Origin: CAZBQJ01 sp964494085
GTDB lineage: Bacteria; Patescibacteriota; Gracilibacteria; UBA1369
DNA length: 7,832 nt
NCBI GenBank assembly: GCA_964494085.1
Contig: CAZBQJ010000006.1
Coordinates: 1-7,832, forward strand
Direction: 5' to 3'
The notes under the pieces were generated by a model, which was not told the DNA's origin, did no database searches, and saw only the letters and a program-made list of their open reading frames with translations. Below, in pieces: positions 1 to 6,574 of this stretch (positions are counted from its first letter, which is position 1; the number at the start of each line of letters is the position of its first letter). A program made the position numbers and the translations under genes.

Positions 1-814
1 CCAAGTTATACATGCCCCCCCTCGAAAAAGTCAGTACACTCAATGTAACCAGAATCAGAGAAACGGTCAGCGAAACCCACCGCATGGCAATGGTGGATTG
101 CATGGCGAGAAGAAGAAAAAGAAGAGCCCCTAAACCAAGAATGGCAGATACCTGGTTAGGACCGAAGCCGCCGCTAGTTGTGAAATTGGAATTATCGCTG
201 AATAAAATCTGTTGGGCAATAATCGTACGCCATACAGCGACGCTCCCTATGCCAACAATCGGAGCGGCAAAATAGTAAGCCATTTTTACCCGTTCAGACC
301 AGTCCAGGGAAACCTGCAAAAAAAAGATCACACTGACCGCTAGGGATAAGGGTCCCGACAGGTTAAAACTGATGGCATCCCTGGCAAAATTCCAAGGAAG
401 ATTAAAGATCGTCAGTGGTATGGATACAACGAGCAATAAAAAATATAAAATGGGCAACCCAGCCATCTTCGCCTGCCTTGTTCGCAACAAATAGACAAGC
501 ATGATCGTAACAATGGCGTATTTTCCAAATTCCCAAAAAATATGGGCGGAGCTCATACGCCAGAGCACTTCAGCTCCAGCAATATAAGCAGCGACATAAA
601 CCACTCGGCGCGCCTCCCTGCCAAACAATGCAAACCACAATCCCAGAATCAAGGTAATCATGGCGTAAACCGTAGCCGCAAAGCTCGATTGCCGGACCAC
701 CAATGCCAGAGGAATATGAATTAATATCCAGAATATCCAGAGTACTAATTTGTCGTTCTTGTCAGTCATAACTGTTGGCGGTTTGGTAAGTTGCATAGCT
801 GGTTTCAGATTCAT
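1..814 (-). CDS. O-antigen ligase / polymerase-like membrane protein (Wzy/WaaL type), 3' end beyond the left edge
   Basis: An open minus-strand frame of 271 codons that runs off the left edge. The protein is strongly hydrophobic, with about nine likely membrane spans (roughly 23-40, 47-64, 71-88, 97-111, 119-137, 154-170, 177-196, 221-238, 243-263). Two short motifs match the O-antigen ligase family (Wzy_C type): SGGFGPNQVSAILG (214-227) and TFSRGGMYN (262-270). Full proteins of this family usually run 400 residues or more, so a large part is missing. The role would be polymerising the repeat unit, or ligating the glycan to its acceptor, at the outer face of the cytoplasmic membrane; sequence alone does not separate the two. 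The chosen ATG (814) overlaps the preceding stop as ATGA. In-frame ATGs at 796 and 769 are alternatives, and none has a convincing Shine-Dalgarno site. Confidence 0.85.
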   Translation of the reverse strand, partial: MNLKPAMQLTKPPTVMTDKNDKLVLWIFWILIHIPLALVVRQSSFAATVYAMITLILGLWFALFGREARRVVYVAAYIAGAEVLWRMSSAHIFWEFGKYAIVTIMLVYLLRTRQAKMAGLPILYFLLLVVSIPLTIFNLPWNFARDAISFNLSGPLSLAVSVIFFLQVSLDWSERVKMAYYFAAPIVGIGSVAVWRTIIAQQILFSDNSNFTTSGGFGPNQVSAILGLGALLFLLLAMQSTIAMRWVSLTVSLILVTLSVLTFSRGGMYNL

Positions 815-2037
815 ACCACAATAGAATAGCCCATATTCTTTTGCAGATCTTCAATAATATCTGTTAATCGGTCACGGAATCTTTCCATTGAAAGAGCATG
901 AACATTATTATGGGCTTTTTGCGACACAAACTTTAATTCATCTCTTTCACGCTGGAGGATATTTGCGAGAAGAACAGCCAAACTTTTCGGATCGGGATTG
1001 AATAGGAAGCCATTCTCAGAATTGTTGATTATATCTAGTGAAAGTAACGAAGCCGCAACAATTGGGATGCAAAAATGCGCCCAAGCCTCCGCAATCGTTT
1101 TAGGCCAACCTTCACGCGTGCCTGGCATAATCACAAAATGGGCATTCGCATAAATTTCCTGTACTTGATTAAAAGGCAATGCACTAGTAAAAGTAACTCT
1201 GTCCCGTATTTTATTCTTTTCACATAATTCCTCTAGGTCTTTCCGCAGTTCGCCCCCTCCAACCAAGGTATAATCCCAAGATAAATCGGGCCTTATCCGA
1301 TATAACTCTCCCAATCCATTAATCGCCAGGTCGAAATCCTTATAAGGCGACAGCCTGCCCACAGAAACGATGTGGATTTTTTCCGTATCCCATTTCTTAT
1401 TCTGTGAGATACTTTCTGCCATATTAATTTCAGCCTCACTCATAAGCGCGGGAATAAAACTTACAAAGTGTTTCCTTTTTGCCTTTCCATAAACAAGCAC
1501 CCGGTTTGTCTGGGTGGGCATGGACAGGAAAACGCGTTCTGAAATGGATGTCAGTCTTTCGCCAGGAAAATAGCCAAAATAACCGGCGTACTTTGTAATA
1601 CTCGGTTTTCTAAACAATCGCGCGATCACATTCCCCACAAATGCCGGATGTCCTGGACTTCTTGGTTGAACAAAATCATGGGCAAGAATAAATTTGGCAA
1701 TGTTAATGGTTAACCTGGGTAATTGATATGCCCTGGTCAATGTATATTTCCATCCTACGGCATTGGCATATTCAACGGGCATCCAGGAAATATTCGCTTT
1801 CTCATATGCAGCCAGAGCGCCCCGTGGGGCGCCTTCTCCGCGCGGCGCCAATACATCTACTTTTGAAAATAGATCTGCCCAAATCCGTATTTCGCGGGCA
1901 TATGGCTCATAACAGATTGGTTCTCCATTTTGATTTAGCCAATGATCTACATGAGTAATCACTCCTAAAGCGCAATTGTATTTTCCATCCACCACATTAA
2001 TTTGATTCCCATTTTTCATGTTTTTAGCAGCGCCCAT
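811..2037 (-). CDS. Glycosyltransferase family 4 (GT-B fold)
   Basis: A 408-residue GT4 protein. The N-terminal domain differs from the usual GGxE loop and reads GVITHVDHWLNQNGEP (25-40) then REIRIWADLF (48-57), a form I associate with a subgroup of cluster glycosyltransferases. The donor domain is standard: VSVGRLSPYKDFDLAI (224-239) with Arg228 and Lys233 at the phosphates, LVGGGELRKDL (258-268), EX7E as E309 and E317 in REGWPKTIAEAWA, and IPIVAAS (324-330). It probably adds a sugar to the repeat unit at the inner face of the membrane. Residues 64-77 are odd: APRG is repeated (64-67 and 70-73) and encoded by a GC-rich, hairpin-forming stretch unlike the rest of the gene. The gene starts 10 bases after the WbqC stop and overlaps the ligase/polymerase gene by four bases (ATGA). 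Sugar specificity unknown. Confidence 0.92.
   Translation of the reverse strand: MGAAKNMKNGNQINVVDGKYNCALGVITHVDHWLNQNGEPICYEPYAREIRIWADLFSKVDVLAPRGEGAPRGALAAYEKANISWMPVEYANAVGWKYTLTRAYQLPRLTINIAKFILAHDFVQPRSPGHPAFVGNVIARLFRKPSITKYAGYFGYFPGERLTSISERVFLSMPTQTNRVLVYGKAKRKHFVSFIPALMSEAEINMAESISQNKKWDTEKIHIVSVGRLSPYKDFDLAINGLGELYRIRPDLSWDYTLVGGGELRKDLEELCEKNKIRDRVTFTSALPFNQVQEIYANAHFVIMPGTREGWPKTIAEAWAHFCIPIVAASLLSLDIINNSENGFLFNPDPKSLAVLLANILQRERDELKFVSQKAHNNVHALSMERFRDRLTDIIEDLQKNMGYSIVV
1817..1832. repeat. GC-rich inverted repeat inside the third GT4 gene
   Basis: The arms gcgcccc (1817-1823) and ggggcgc (1826-1832) are perfect inverted copies separated by two bases. A further GC-rich stretch, ccgcgcggcgcc (1838-1849), follows. 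The region is within coding sequence and encodes the APRG peptide repeat, so it is not a terminator between genes. A stable stem in DNA or mRNA is possible, but no function is shown. Confidence 0.55.
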
Positions 2038-2042
2038 TAGAA

Positions 2043-2047
2043 CTCTT
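2043..2047 (-). promoter_or_regulatory. Ribosome binding site of the third GT4 gene
   Basis: AAGAG on the minus strand, 5 bases before the ATG at 2037 and abutting the TAA of the WbqC gene. It supports this start over the in-frame ATG at 2019, which has no such site. Confidence 0.5.
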
Positions 2048-2758
2048 TTAATTTTGTTCAGCGACCCAGGCTCTTTGAGTTAAGTTTTCTGCCGCTCCTT
2101 GACCAACGTTGAAGAGGCAATCAATGATAGATAATCCTGCCACATACCCATCTCCTATTTGTGAATAGCTTACTTTACCCGGATCAAAATCCTGCCATAT
2201 GACTTTGATGTTTTCCTTTTCAAACAAGGCCAGGTTCATATAGTCTTTGCCGCCTCTCCCGGCAATATAAGCAGTTGCTCCTAGCTTCCTGCATATTTCC
2301 ACCAACCTGCCTGTAGGATCTGACGACTGGATCTGCATTTCAGATGCAAGACTTATATCGGTTTGAATATTCAGCAGTTCTTTTAAATGCATAAAAGTTA
2401 CCAGATTGATATCAGCCAGACTGTCGCTTTCGCATCCAGCCCAAACTTCGTATAACGCATCACTGTATTTTGAATAATATGGGGCTTTGGAGTAATTTGC
2501 ATGTATCTTGCCGATAATTTTTTTCTTCCAAGCGCTCTCAGATATCCTAATATCGGATATCAAATCGCCCAAATGGTTATGCACAGGGAGCGTCAACCAA
2601 AGGGTTACTCCTGTGATTGACTTAATTTTTGTTCGATTTTGAAAATAATTTTTCCTAAATTGAACAGTGTCCAGCCATACGAATTTGTCGCTATTCATGA
2701 CCTTATTCATATAGCCCATCCAAGGCAAAAAGTGCGGTTGATGAATACTGACGATCAT
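2048..2758 (-). CDS. WbqC family protein
   Basis: A 236-residue member of the WbqC-like family, found repeatedly in O-antigen and exopolysaccharide clusters; I know of no settled biochemical role. The family signatures are present in order: VSIHQPHFLPWMGYMNKV (3-20) at the very N-terminus, WLDTVQFRKNYFQNRTKI (28-45), LTLPV (55-59), AYIAGRGGKDYM (163-174), and near the C-terminus SYSQIGDGYVAGLSIIDCLF (197-216) followed by NVG. The position of the first motif right after the initiator Met supports this start, which overlaps the deacetylase stop as ATGA with no Shine-Dalgarno site. No membrane span or export signal is seen, so it should be cytoplasmic. Its tight linkage to a deacetylase and an acetyltransferase suggests a part in altering an amino sugar, which is inference. 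The protein appears complete. Confidence 0.92.
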   Translation of the reverse strand: MIVSIHQPHFLPWMGYMNKVMNSDKFVWLDTVQFRKNYFQNRTKIKSITGVTLWLTLPVHNHLGDLISDIRISESAWKKKIIGKIHANYSKAPYYSKYSDALYEVWAGCESDSLADINLVTFMHLKELLNIQTDISLASEMQIQSSDPTGRLVEICRKLGATAYIAGRGGKDYMNLALFEKENIKVIWQDFDPGKVSYSQIGDGYVAGLSIIDCLFNVGQGAAENLTQRAWVAEQN

Positions 2759-3375
2759 ACAATCAGCCGAATAAGTTCAAAACATTCCGCATATTGCTGC
2801 CCAATTTGCTTGCCCCGTACCCGCGCGAGGTCCATAACAATATCATTTGAAAAGAAAATCCTTTCTTTTTGTGTTTTAAAAGCGTTAATCGCCGCAGTCT
2901 TTTTATCAATTTCATCCTGGCTCAATGTTATAAACACGTCCATATTAAATTTCATGCAATTCCAGGGGAGTTCATAGCCAAGGATGGTTGAAAATTTTAG
3001 CGCGCGTCTAGCCTCAGAGAATACAACTTCATGGGACTGGTGAATATCTCCGCTGGACGGAACAAAAACAATATCCGGATTAACTTTTTTCCCGAACTGG
3101 TAGAGGAAGTCCAGTATCTCAATTCTTGAACTAAATAAATCCCTGGGGTTGAAATTCTTTAAGACCACATTTGTCTCATTCAGTCCCAGTATGCGCATAC
3201 TGTCATGAAATTCATTTATTAATATGTCTTCATTCACTAAAGGAGGAGAGGACAAACCAACATAATAAATTTCGTTGTTTTTGATCCATTTGGCAATTGT
3301 GCCTCCCAAACCCAACTCCACATCATCAATGTGGGGCGCTATTGCCAATATCTTTTTTCCTGTTATTTCAAACAT
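2755..3375 (-). CDS. PIG-L / LmbE family zinc-dependent deacetylase
   Basis: A 206-residue member of the PIG-L (LmbE-like) family, metal-dependent enzymes that remove N-acetyl groups from GlcNAc-type sugars. The N-terminal strand runs into the active-site motif APHIDDVELGLGGT (13-26), a variant of the family AHPDDE with His15 and Asp18 as expected metal ligands and an adjacent Asp17 as base. The third ligand is in SSGDIHQSHEVV (107-118), probably His115. The length is at the short end of normal and there is no signal peptide, so it should act in the cytoplasm on a sugar nucleotide or lipid-linked sugar. It overlaps the acetyltransferase gene by 13 bases and ends in an ATGA overlap with the WbqC gene. 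Family relatives include MshB and BshB of thiol synthesis, but the glycan setting argues against that role. The exact substrate is unknown. Confidence 0.92.
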   Translation of the reverse strand: MFEITGKKILAIAPHIDDVELGLGGTIAKWIKNNEIYYVGLSSPPLVNEDILINEFHDSMRILGLNETNVVLKNFNPRDLFSSRIEILDFLYQFGKKVNPDIVFVPSSGDIHQSHEVVFSEARRALKFSTILGYELPWNCMKFNMDVFITLSQDEIDKKTAAINAFKTQKERIFFSNDIVMDLARVRGKQIGQQYAECFELIRLIV

Positions 3376-3851
3376 GGTAGCACCTCTTTTGTCATTAGAA
3401 AGTGACTATTTGAACGCCCGGCGATTTTTAAACCATTGAGTTCATAAAACTTTATGGCATTTCCATTATCTTTTGCAACTTTAAGAGAAATCGAATGAAT
3501 TGAGTCGTTTGCCGCCTGATTGGTCAATATATTAAGTAACCCGTATCCAATCCCTTGTCTTTGATAGCCTGGGGCAACTCCCAGCCGATGTATGTGATAC
3601 ATTTTTTCTTTCATGGATGCAATAATAAATGAGATCGCTTTATTTTTGGAAATAACAAGATATGATAATTCCCATTTTTTTGGCAACTCTAACAAGAAGT
3701 TTTCTTCATTCCAACAGACTGAGAAAACACATTTATCTAAATTAAGCAAATCCTGCATGTAACGCATTAAGACGTCAGGATTTGCGTTTAATAGCTCATA
3801 ACCCAATAATTTAGTATTCACTTTGGATTGTCTGTTCAAATGAGACATCAT
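3363..3851 (-). CDS. GNAT family N-acetyltransferase
   Basis: A 162-residue single-domain GNAT protein, normal for the family, expected to transfer an acyl group from acyl-CoA to an amine. The acetyl-CoA pyrophosphate loop (motif A) is clear: HRLGVAPGYQRQGIGYGLL (88-106), with the Q-R-Q-G-I-G signature at 97-102. Motif B follows as DNGNAIKFYELNGLKIAGRS (128-147), with the Asn and the FY pair typical of the fold. Residues 1-45 are less conserved and may carry the acceptor site. The start is the first of two adjacent ATGs: it overlaps the preceding stop as ATGA, with no Shine-Dalgarno site, which suggests re-initiation. The neighbours are sugar enzymes and a PIG-L deacetylase, so an amino-sugar nucleotide or glycan is the likely acceptor. 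The motifs alone do not exclude a RimI-like protein target. This is the AT-richest gene sampled (30-35% GC). Confidence 0.9.
   Translation of the reverse strand: MMSHLNRQSKVNTKLLGYELLNANPDVLMRYMQDLLNLDKCVFSVCWNEENFLLELPKKWELSYLVISKNKAISFIIASMKEKMYHIHRLGVAPGYQRQGIGYGLLNILTNQAANDSIHSISLKVAKDNGNAIKFYELNGLKIAGRSNSHFLMTKEVLPCLK
3383..3387 (-). promoter_or_regulatory. Ribosome binding site of the PIG-L gene
   Basis: AGAGG on the minus strand, 7 bases before the ATG at 3375 and embedded in the last codons of the acetyltransferase gene. It fixes the deacetylase start and accounts for the 13-base overlap of the two reading frames. Confidence 0.65.
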
Positions 3852-4939
3852 TTAGATTCAATTGAGTAATAAACATTTATGAAATCATCAATTTTTCGGC
3901 TAATGTCAAATCCATCCTCAGCAATTTTTCTTCCGATTCTACCACGCTCTTTGAATTCTACAGGCGATAGATCAATCAACCTATCCATTTCACAAATCAA
4001 ATCATCAAGGTTGTCCGGGCAAATTGCCCCTGGAACATGAAGCTTGAGAAGTTTATTAGATATTTCGCCAACTCTAGTGTAGATGACCGGGAGACCCGAT
4101 ACTATATATTCAATTAATACTAATGGGCCAGATTCCCAAATCGAAGGAATCACCCCAAAATCGGATTGGCAAATAAAATTGACAACATCTATTCGTTCAC
4201 CAATGAATTCAAATTGATCTTTAACTTGCAATTCCTCAATTCTTACTTTACACTGTTCATAGTATTCCTGATTTCGTACTCCCCCAATGATGAGAATTTT
4301 CACTTTCTCTTTTCCCGAGATCTTAGACATAGATTCGATCAACAAATGAAGACCTTTTTCATAGCGAATCCCTGCCACAAATAGCCCAGTCAGGAAGGGA
4401 TGGTTGGAAGGAATCTGCTCATTAAACCTATAACGACTTAGATCAATGGCATTGTTGATCACATAAATATTTCCATGGGGATAACCAGCGTCCAATGCCC
4501 ATTTCCCCAATTCTTCACTTACGCCTATATAAGCTTGGATTCGTTTTTTACCATAGAGTTTAAACCAGAAAGGAATTGTCCGATCAACAGACACACTCCC
4601 GTAATGGTCATGGAATATCAAAGGGATCCTTATATTTAGAATAATGCAATACAAAGCAACCAAAGCGCAAGTTGACCTGCTGTGAACGTGCAAAATATCC
4701 GGTTTTTCCTGTTGAATCAATTTTTTGAATCGATATAATCCGCCTAAATCGAAGCGACTTTTCCTTTTTAGGCAATATGTGTTTATTGAACGGTCGAGAT
4801 AACTCCTCAGAACGCCTTCCTCTCGCGTCATGCATACAGAAACCCGGATCCCCTTTTTAATCAAAGTATTACTTATATCTACTAACATCCGTTCAGCCCC
4901 CCCAACCATGAGAGCATCAATAATCTGCATAATGTGCAT
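3848..4939 (-). CDS. Glycosyltransferase family 4 (GT-B fold)
   Basis: A 363-residue GT4 enzyme, probably cytoplasmic or peripheral on the membrane, adding a sugar to the lipid-linked repeat unit. The N-terminal domain has the glycine loop of the family, DALMVGGAERMLVD (8-21), then HVHSR (84-88), FHDHYG (109-114), GVSEELG (139-145) and INNAID (161-166). The donor domain has VAGIRYEKGLHLL (188-200), where Arg and Lys bind the phosphates, LIIGG (216-220), and EX7E as E269 and E277 in WESGPLVLIEY, followed by SGLPVIYTRVGE (281-292). The family and the catalytic elements are intact and the length is normal. It starts 3 bases after the stop of the GT2 gene and ends in a 4-base ATGA overlap with the acetyltransferase gene, so all three are probably on one transcript. 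Base composition is low in GC (28-40% in sampled lines). Sugar specificity is not readable. Confidence 0.93.
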   Translation of the reverse strand: MHIMQIIDALMVGGAERMLVDISNTLIKKGIRVSVCMTREEGVLRSYLDRSINTYCLKRKSRFDLGGLYRFKKLIQQEKPDILHVHSRSTCALVALYCIILNIRIPLIFHDHYGSVSVDRTIPFWFKLYGKKRIQAYIGVSEELGKWALDAGYPHGNIYVINNAIDLSRYRFNEQIPSNHPFLTGLFVAGIRYEKGLHLLIESMSKISGKEKVKILIIGGVRNQEYYEQCKVRIEELQVKDQFEFIGERIDVVNFICQSDFGVIPSIWESGPLVLIEYIVSGLPVIYTRVGEISNKLLKLHVPGAICPDNLDDLICEMDRLIDLSPVEFKERGRIGRKIAEDGFDISRKIDDFINVYYSIESK

Positions 4940-4942
4940 GGG

Positions 4943-6574
4943 TTATGCTCTTCCAGCAAAGGGGGGGATATCCGGGTTTCCTTCCGCGAGCATATACTCG
5001 GCTTGCCTTTCAGCATAAGCCAATTTTATAATCGTGTCAGGCAACAAAAATAGAGATATGATCGTTTTTGCTAATTTTTTAAGAAAATTACCGCGAACAG
5101 AAAATGTGCCTAAAATAGATAAAAGGAAAGATTCATGAATACTCTCCTGATCATAATACCGCTTCAGAATGTAAAACTCGGCATGGTTTAGTAGCCTTCT
5201 TTCGAAAAGGCTTTTTCGGCTGCTGGCATAAGTGATTTTTCGCTGGGCATGCGCCCGCAACCCCCCGCTTGGCGCGTGATAATGAATAATCTTCGTATTG
5301 GGGCTAAGAACCATCAACTCGCCTTGCAGGTACATTCGAATAAAAAGTTCGCCATCTTCATTGGATTTTCGATCGAGAGCCTGGTCGAATAAACCTGTCT
5401 TGTCCAGAACCTGCGTTTGGAGTAACGCATTGCACGTGGAGAAGATTGGACTGATTTTGAAAAATGAAAAGTCTCGTAGAACTTCCCTGGCGGTAAGATC
5501 ATCCACGGTGCCACAGGAAATGTTGGTTCTAAACCGTTCCAGGTTTTCCAGATGCAGTTCAATCAAATTGACGGGAATATCGGTATCATCATCCAAAAAG
5601 AGAATATAGTCCCCACTGGATGAATTCAATCCCAAGTTCCTGGCAGAACACTGCCCCGGTTGATCCAGGTAAATCACCTTAATATCTGTTTTGGGATCCG
5701 TTGAGGTGATTTTCTGTCTTTGGTTGGTCGGGGTTTGATCCACCACAATGATTTCTTTGGGTTTGACCGTTTGAGCTTCCAGTTGGGGAATCAACTCAGT
5801 AAGATAAGAGTAGCGGCTCAGGGTTGGAATCAATACAGAAACCGAAGCGTTTGGGGTGCCTTTAGTCGTTTCTTTTGGAAGCGGATGATGGTAATTATCG
5901 CAGTGGTATATTTTGGTTTCCCGAATGATGGTCAAGATCGATTTCAATTCATGGAAACTATTAATCCTGCCTTTCAGAAGCGCCCGGCATAATGACCAAT
6001 AACGCCATTGCTTGGGATAATAAAGGCTGAGAAACTTGAATTGATCTTGAATGGGTATTCTTACCTTCTCTAGTGATGCAACGCCGCTTAACCCTGGGAT
6101 GTAACGCGTGAAAACGCCGTTATTAACATAACGATACCCCAATTCTAAGGACGCTGCCTCTGTGGACGAAAACATCTCCAGCGGTCCTCCCAATTGTTTG
6201 ATCACATCCCGCTTGAGCAAGCAACATTTCAGCGATAACCTCCAGGAGCTTGATTCCATTTTTACGTCAGGGTCAAGCCCTAACGACCATCCTGGAATAA
6301 CGTATCGTAAAATATCTGGAGCGCCTTGCATACCTAGCGATAAGCCCCCATGCCACACATCACCTGGTTTTTCGAGAATTTTCTGAACATGTTTGAAGTC
6401 TGGCGCGCCTAAGGCGAAATCCCAAGTCAACAAATAATCTGATTCAGAGTTGTTTAGAAACTTTTTAAATGCGCCGGAAATTTCCGATGAGGATTCAGAG
6501 GTACTGTATACGTTTCCGTGTTTCCAGAGAGTCTCTACCTTGTTCTTGGAAACGAGGATTAGATCAATTGCCAT
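4943..6574 (-). CDS. Two-part glycosyltransferase family 2 protein with a degenerate N-terminal domain
   Basis: A 543-residue protein. Residues 244 to about 440 form a complete inverting GT2 (GT-A) domain: SVSVLIPTLSR (244-254), EIIVVDQTP (274-282), QCSARNLGL (308-316), the metal- and donor-binding DDD (328-330) in LFLDDDTDIP, the ED base motif (406-407) in SNEDGELFIR, and HYH (431-433). Residues 1-235 look like a second, decayed GT2 fold: SDYLLTWDFALGAPD (45-59) lines up with GDYILFLDDDTDIPV of the active half but keeps only one Asp, and STEAASLELGYRY (137-149) matches the ED-motif region without the acid pair. The C-terminus has a hydrophobic segment (about 502-520) that may attach to the membrane. 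It probably adds one sugar of the repeat unit. An in-frame TTG at 6577 sits directly before the ATG at 6574. A GGGAG lies 10 bases before the TTG and 13 before the ATG, so TTG cannot be excluded. Substrate unknown. Confidence 0.9.
   Translation of the reverse strand: MAIDLILVSKNKVETLWKHGNVYSTSESSSEISGAFKKFLNNSESDYLLTWDFALGAPDFKHVQKILEKPGDVWHGGLSLGMQGAPDILRYVIPGWSLGLDPDVKMESSSWRLSLKCCLLKRDVIKQLGGPLEMFSSTEAASLELGYRYVNNGVFTRYIPGLSGVASLEKVRIPIQDQFKFLSLYYPKQWRYWSLCRALLKGRINSFHELKSILTIIRETKIYHCDNYHHPLPKETTKGTPNASVSVLIPTLSRYSYLTELIPQLEAQTVKPKEIIVVDQTPTNQRQKITSTDPKTDIKVIYLDQPGQCSARNLGLNSSSGDYILFLDDDTDIPVNLIELHLENLERFRTNISCGTVDDLTAREVLRDFSFFKISPIFSTCNALLQTQVLDKTGLFDQALDRKSNEDGELFIRMYLQGELMVLSPNTKIIHYHAPSGGLRAHAQRKITYASSRKSLFERRLLNHAEFYILKRYYDQESIHESFLLSILGTFSVRGNFLKKLAKTIISLFLLPDTIIKLAYAERQAEYMLAEGNPDIPPFAGRA
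4948..4954 (-). promoter_or_regulatory. Ribosome binding site of the second GT4 gene
   Basis: GGAAGAG on the minus strand, lying inside the last codons of the preceding GT2 gene and 8 bases before the ATG at 4939. It supports that start over the second ATG three codons later. Confidence 0.5.

Noticed and set aside
15..21. Runs of seven C or G (15-21, 4897-4903, 4961-4967) as phase-variation tracts
   Set aside because: Seven bases is short for slippage-driven switching, and all three are ordinary Gly or Pro codons within conserved or C-terminal residues in intact frames. Two lie close together around a gene junction, but that is compatible with chance.
12..275. An open frame of 87 codons on the plus strand
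   Set aside because: It is antisense to the membrane-protein gene, is rich in Arg and Pro with no domain pattern, and has no ribosome site. The other plus-strand open frames over the operon (for example 542-724, 2639-2977, 5298-5609 and 5720-5992) were rejected for the same reason.
2038..2047. Promoter or terminator in the largest gap between genes
   Set aside because: The gap is only 10 bases and is filled by the ribosome site of the next gene. No hairpin with a T run is present.
2541..2561. Inverted repeat gatatcc / ggatatc with a 7-base loop
   Set aside because: It lies inside the WbqC coding frame in AT-rich sequence, has no T tract and no partner copy, and is best explained by chance.
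2755..3375. Deacetylase of mycothiol or bacillithiol synthesis (MshB/BshB)
   Set aside because: The family is the same, but all neighbours are glycan enzymes and no MshA/BshA-type pathway partner pairing is evident, so a glycan role is more likely.
4608..4835. A minus-strand open frame of 75 codons inside the second GT4 gene
   Set aside because: It is out of frame with a gene whose motifs are clear on both sides of the overlap, and its translation shows no conserved pattern.
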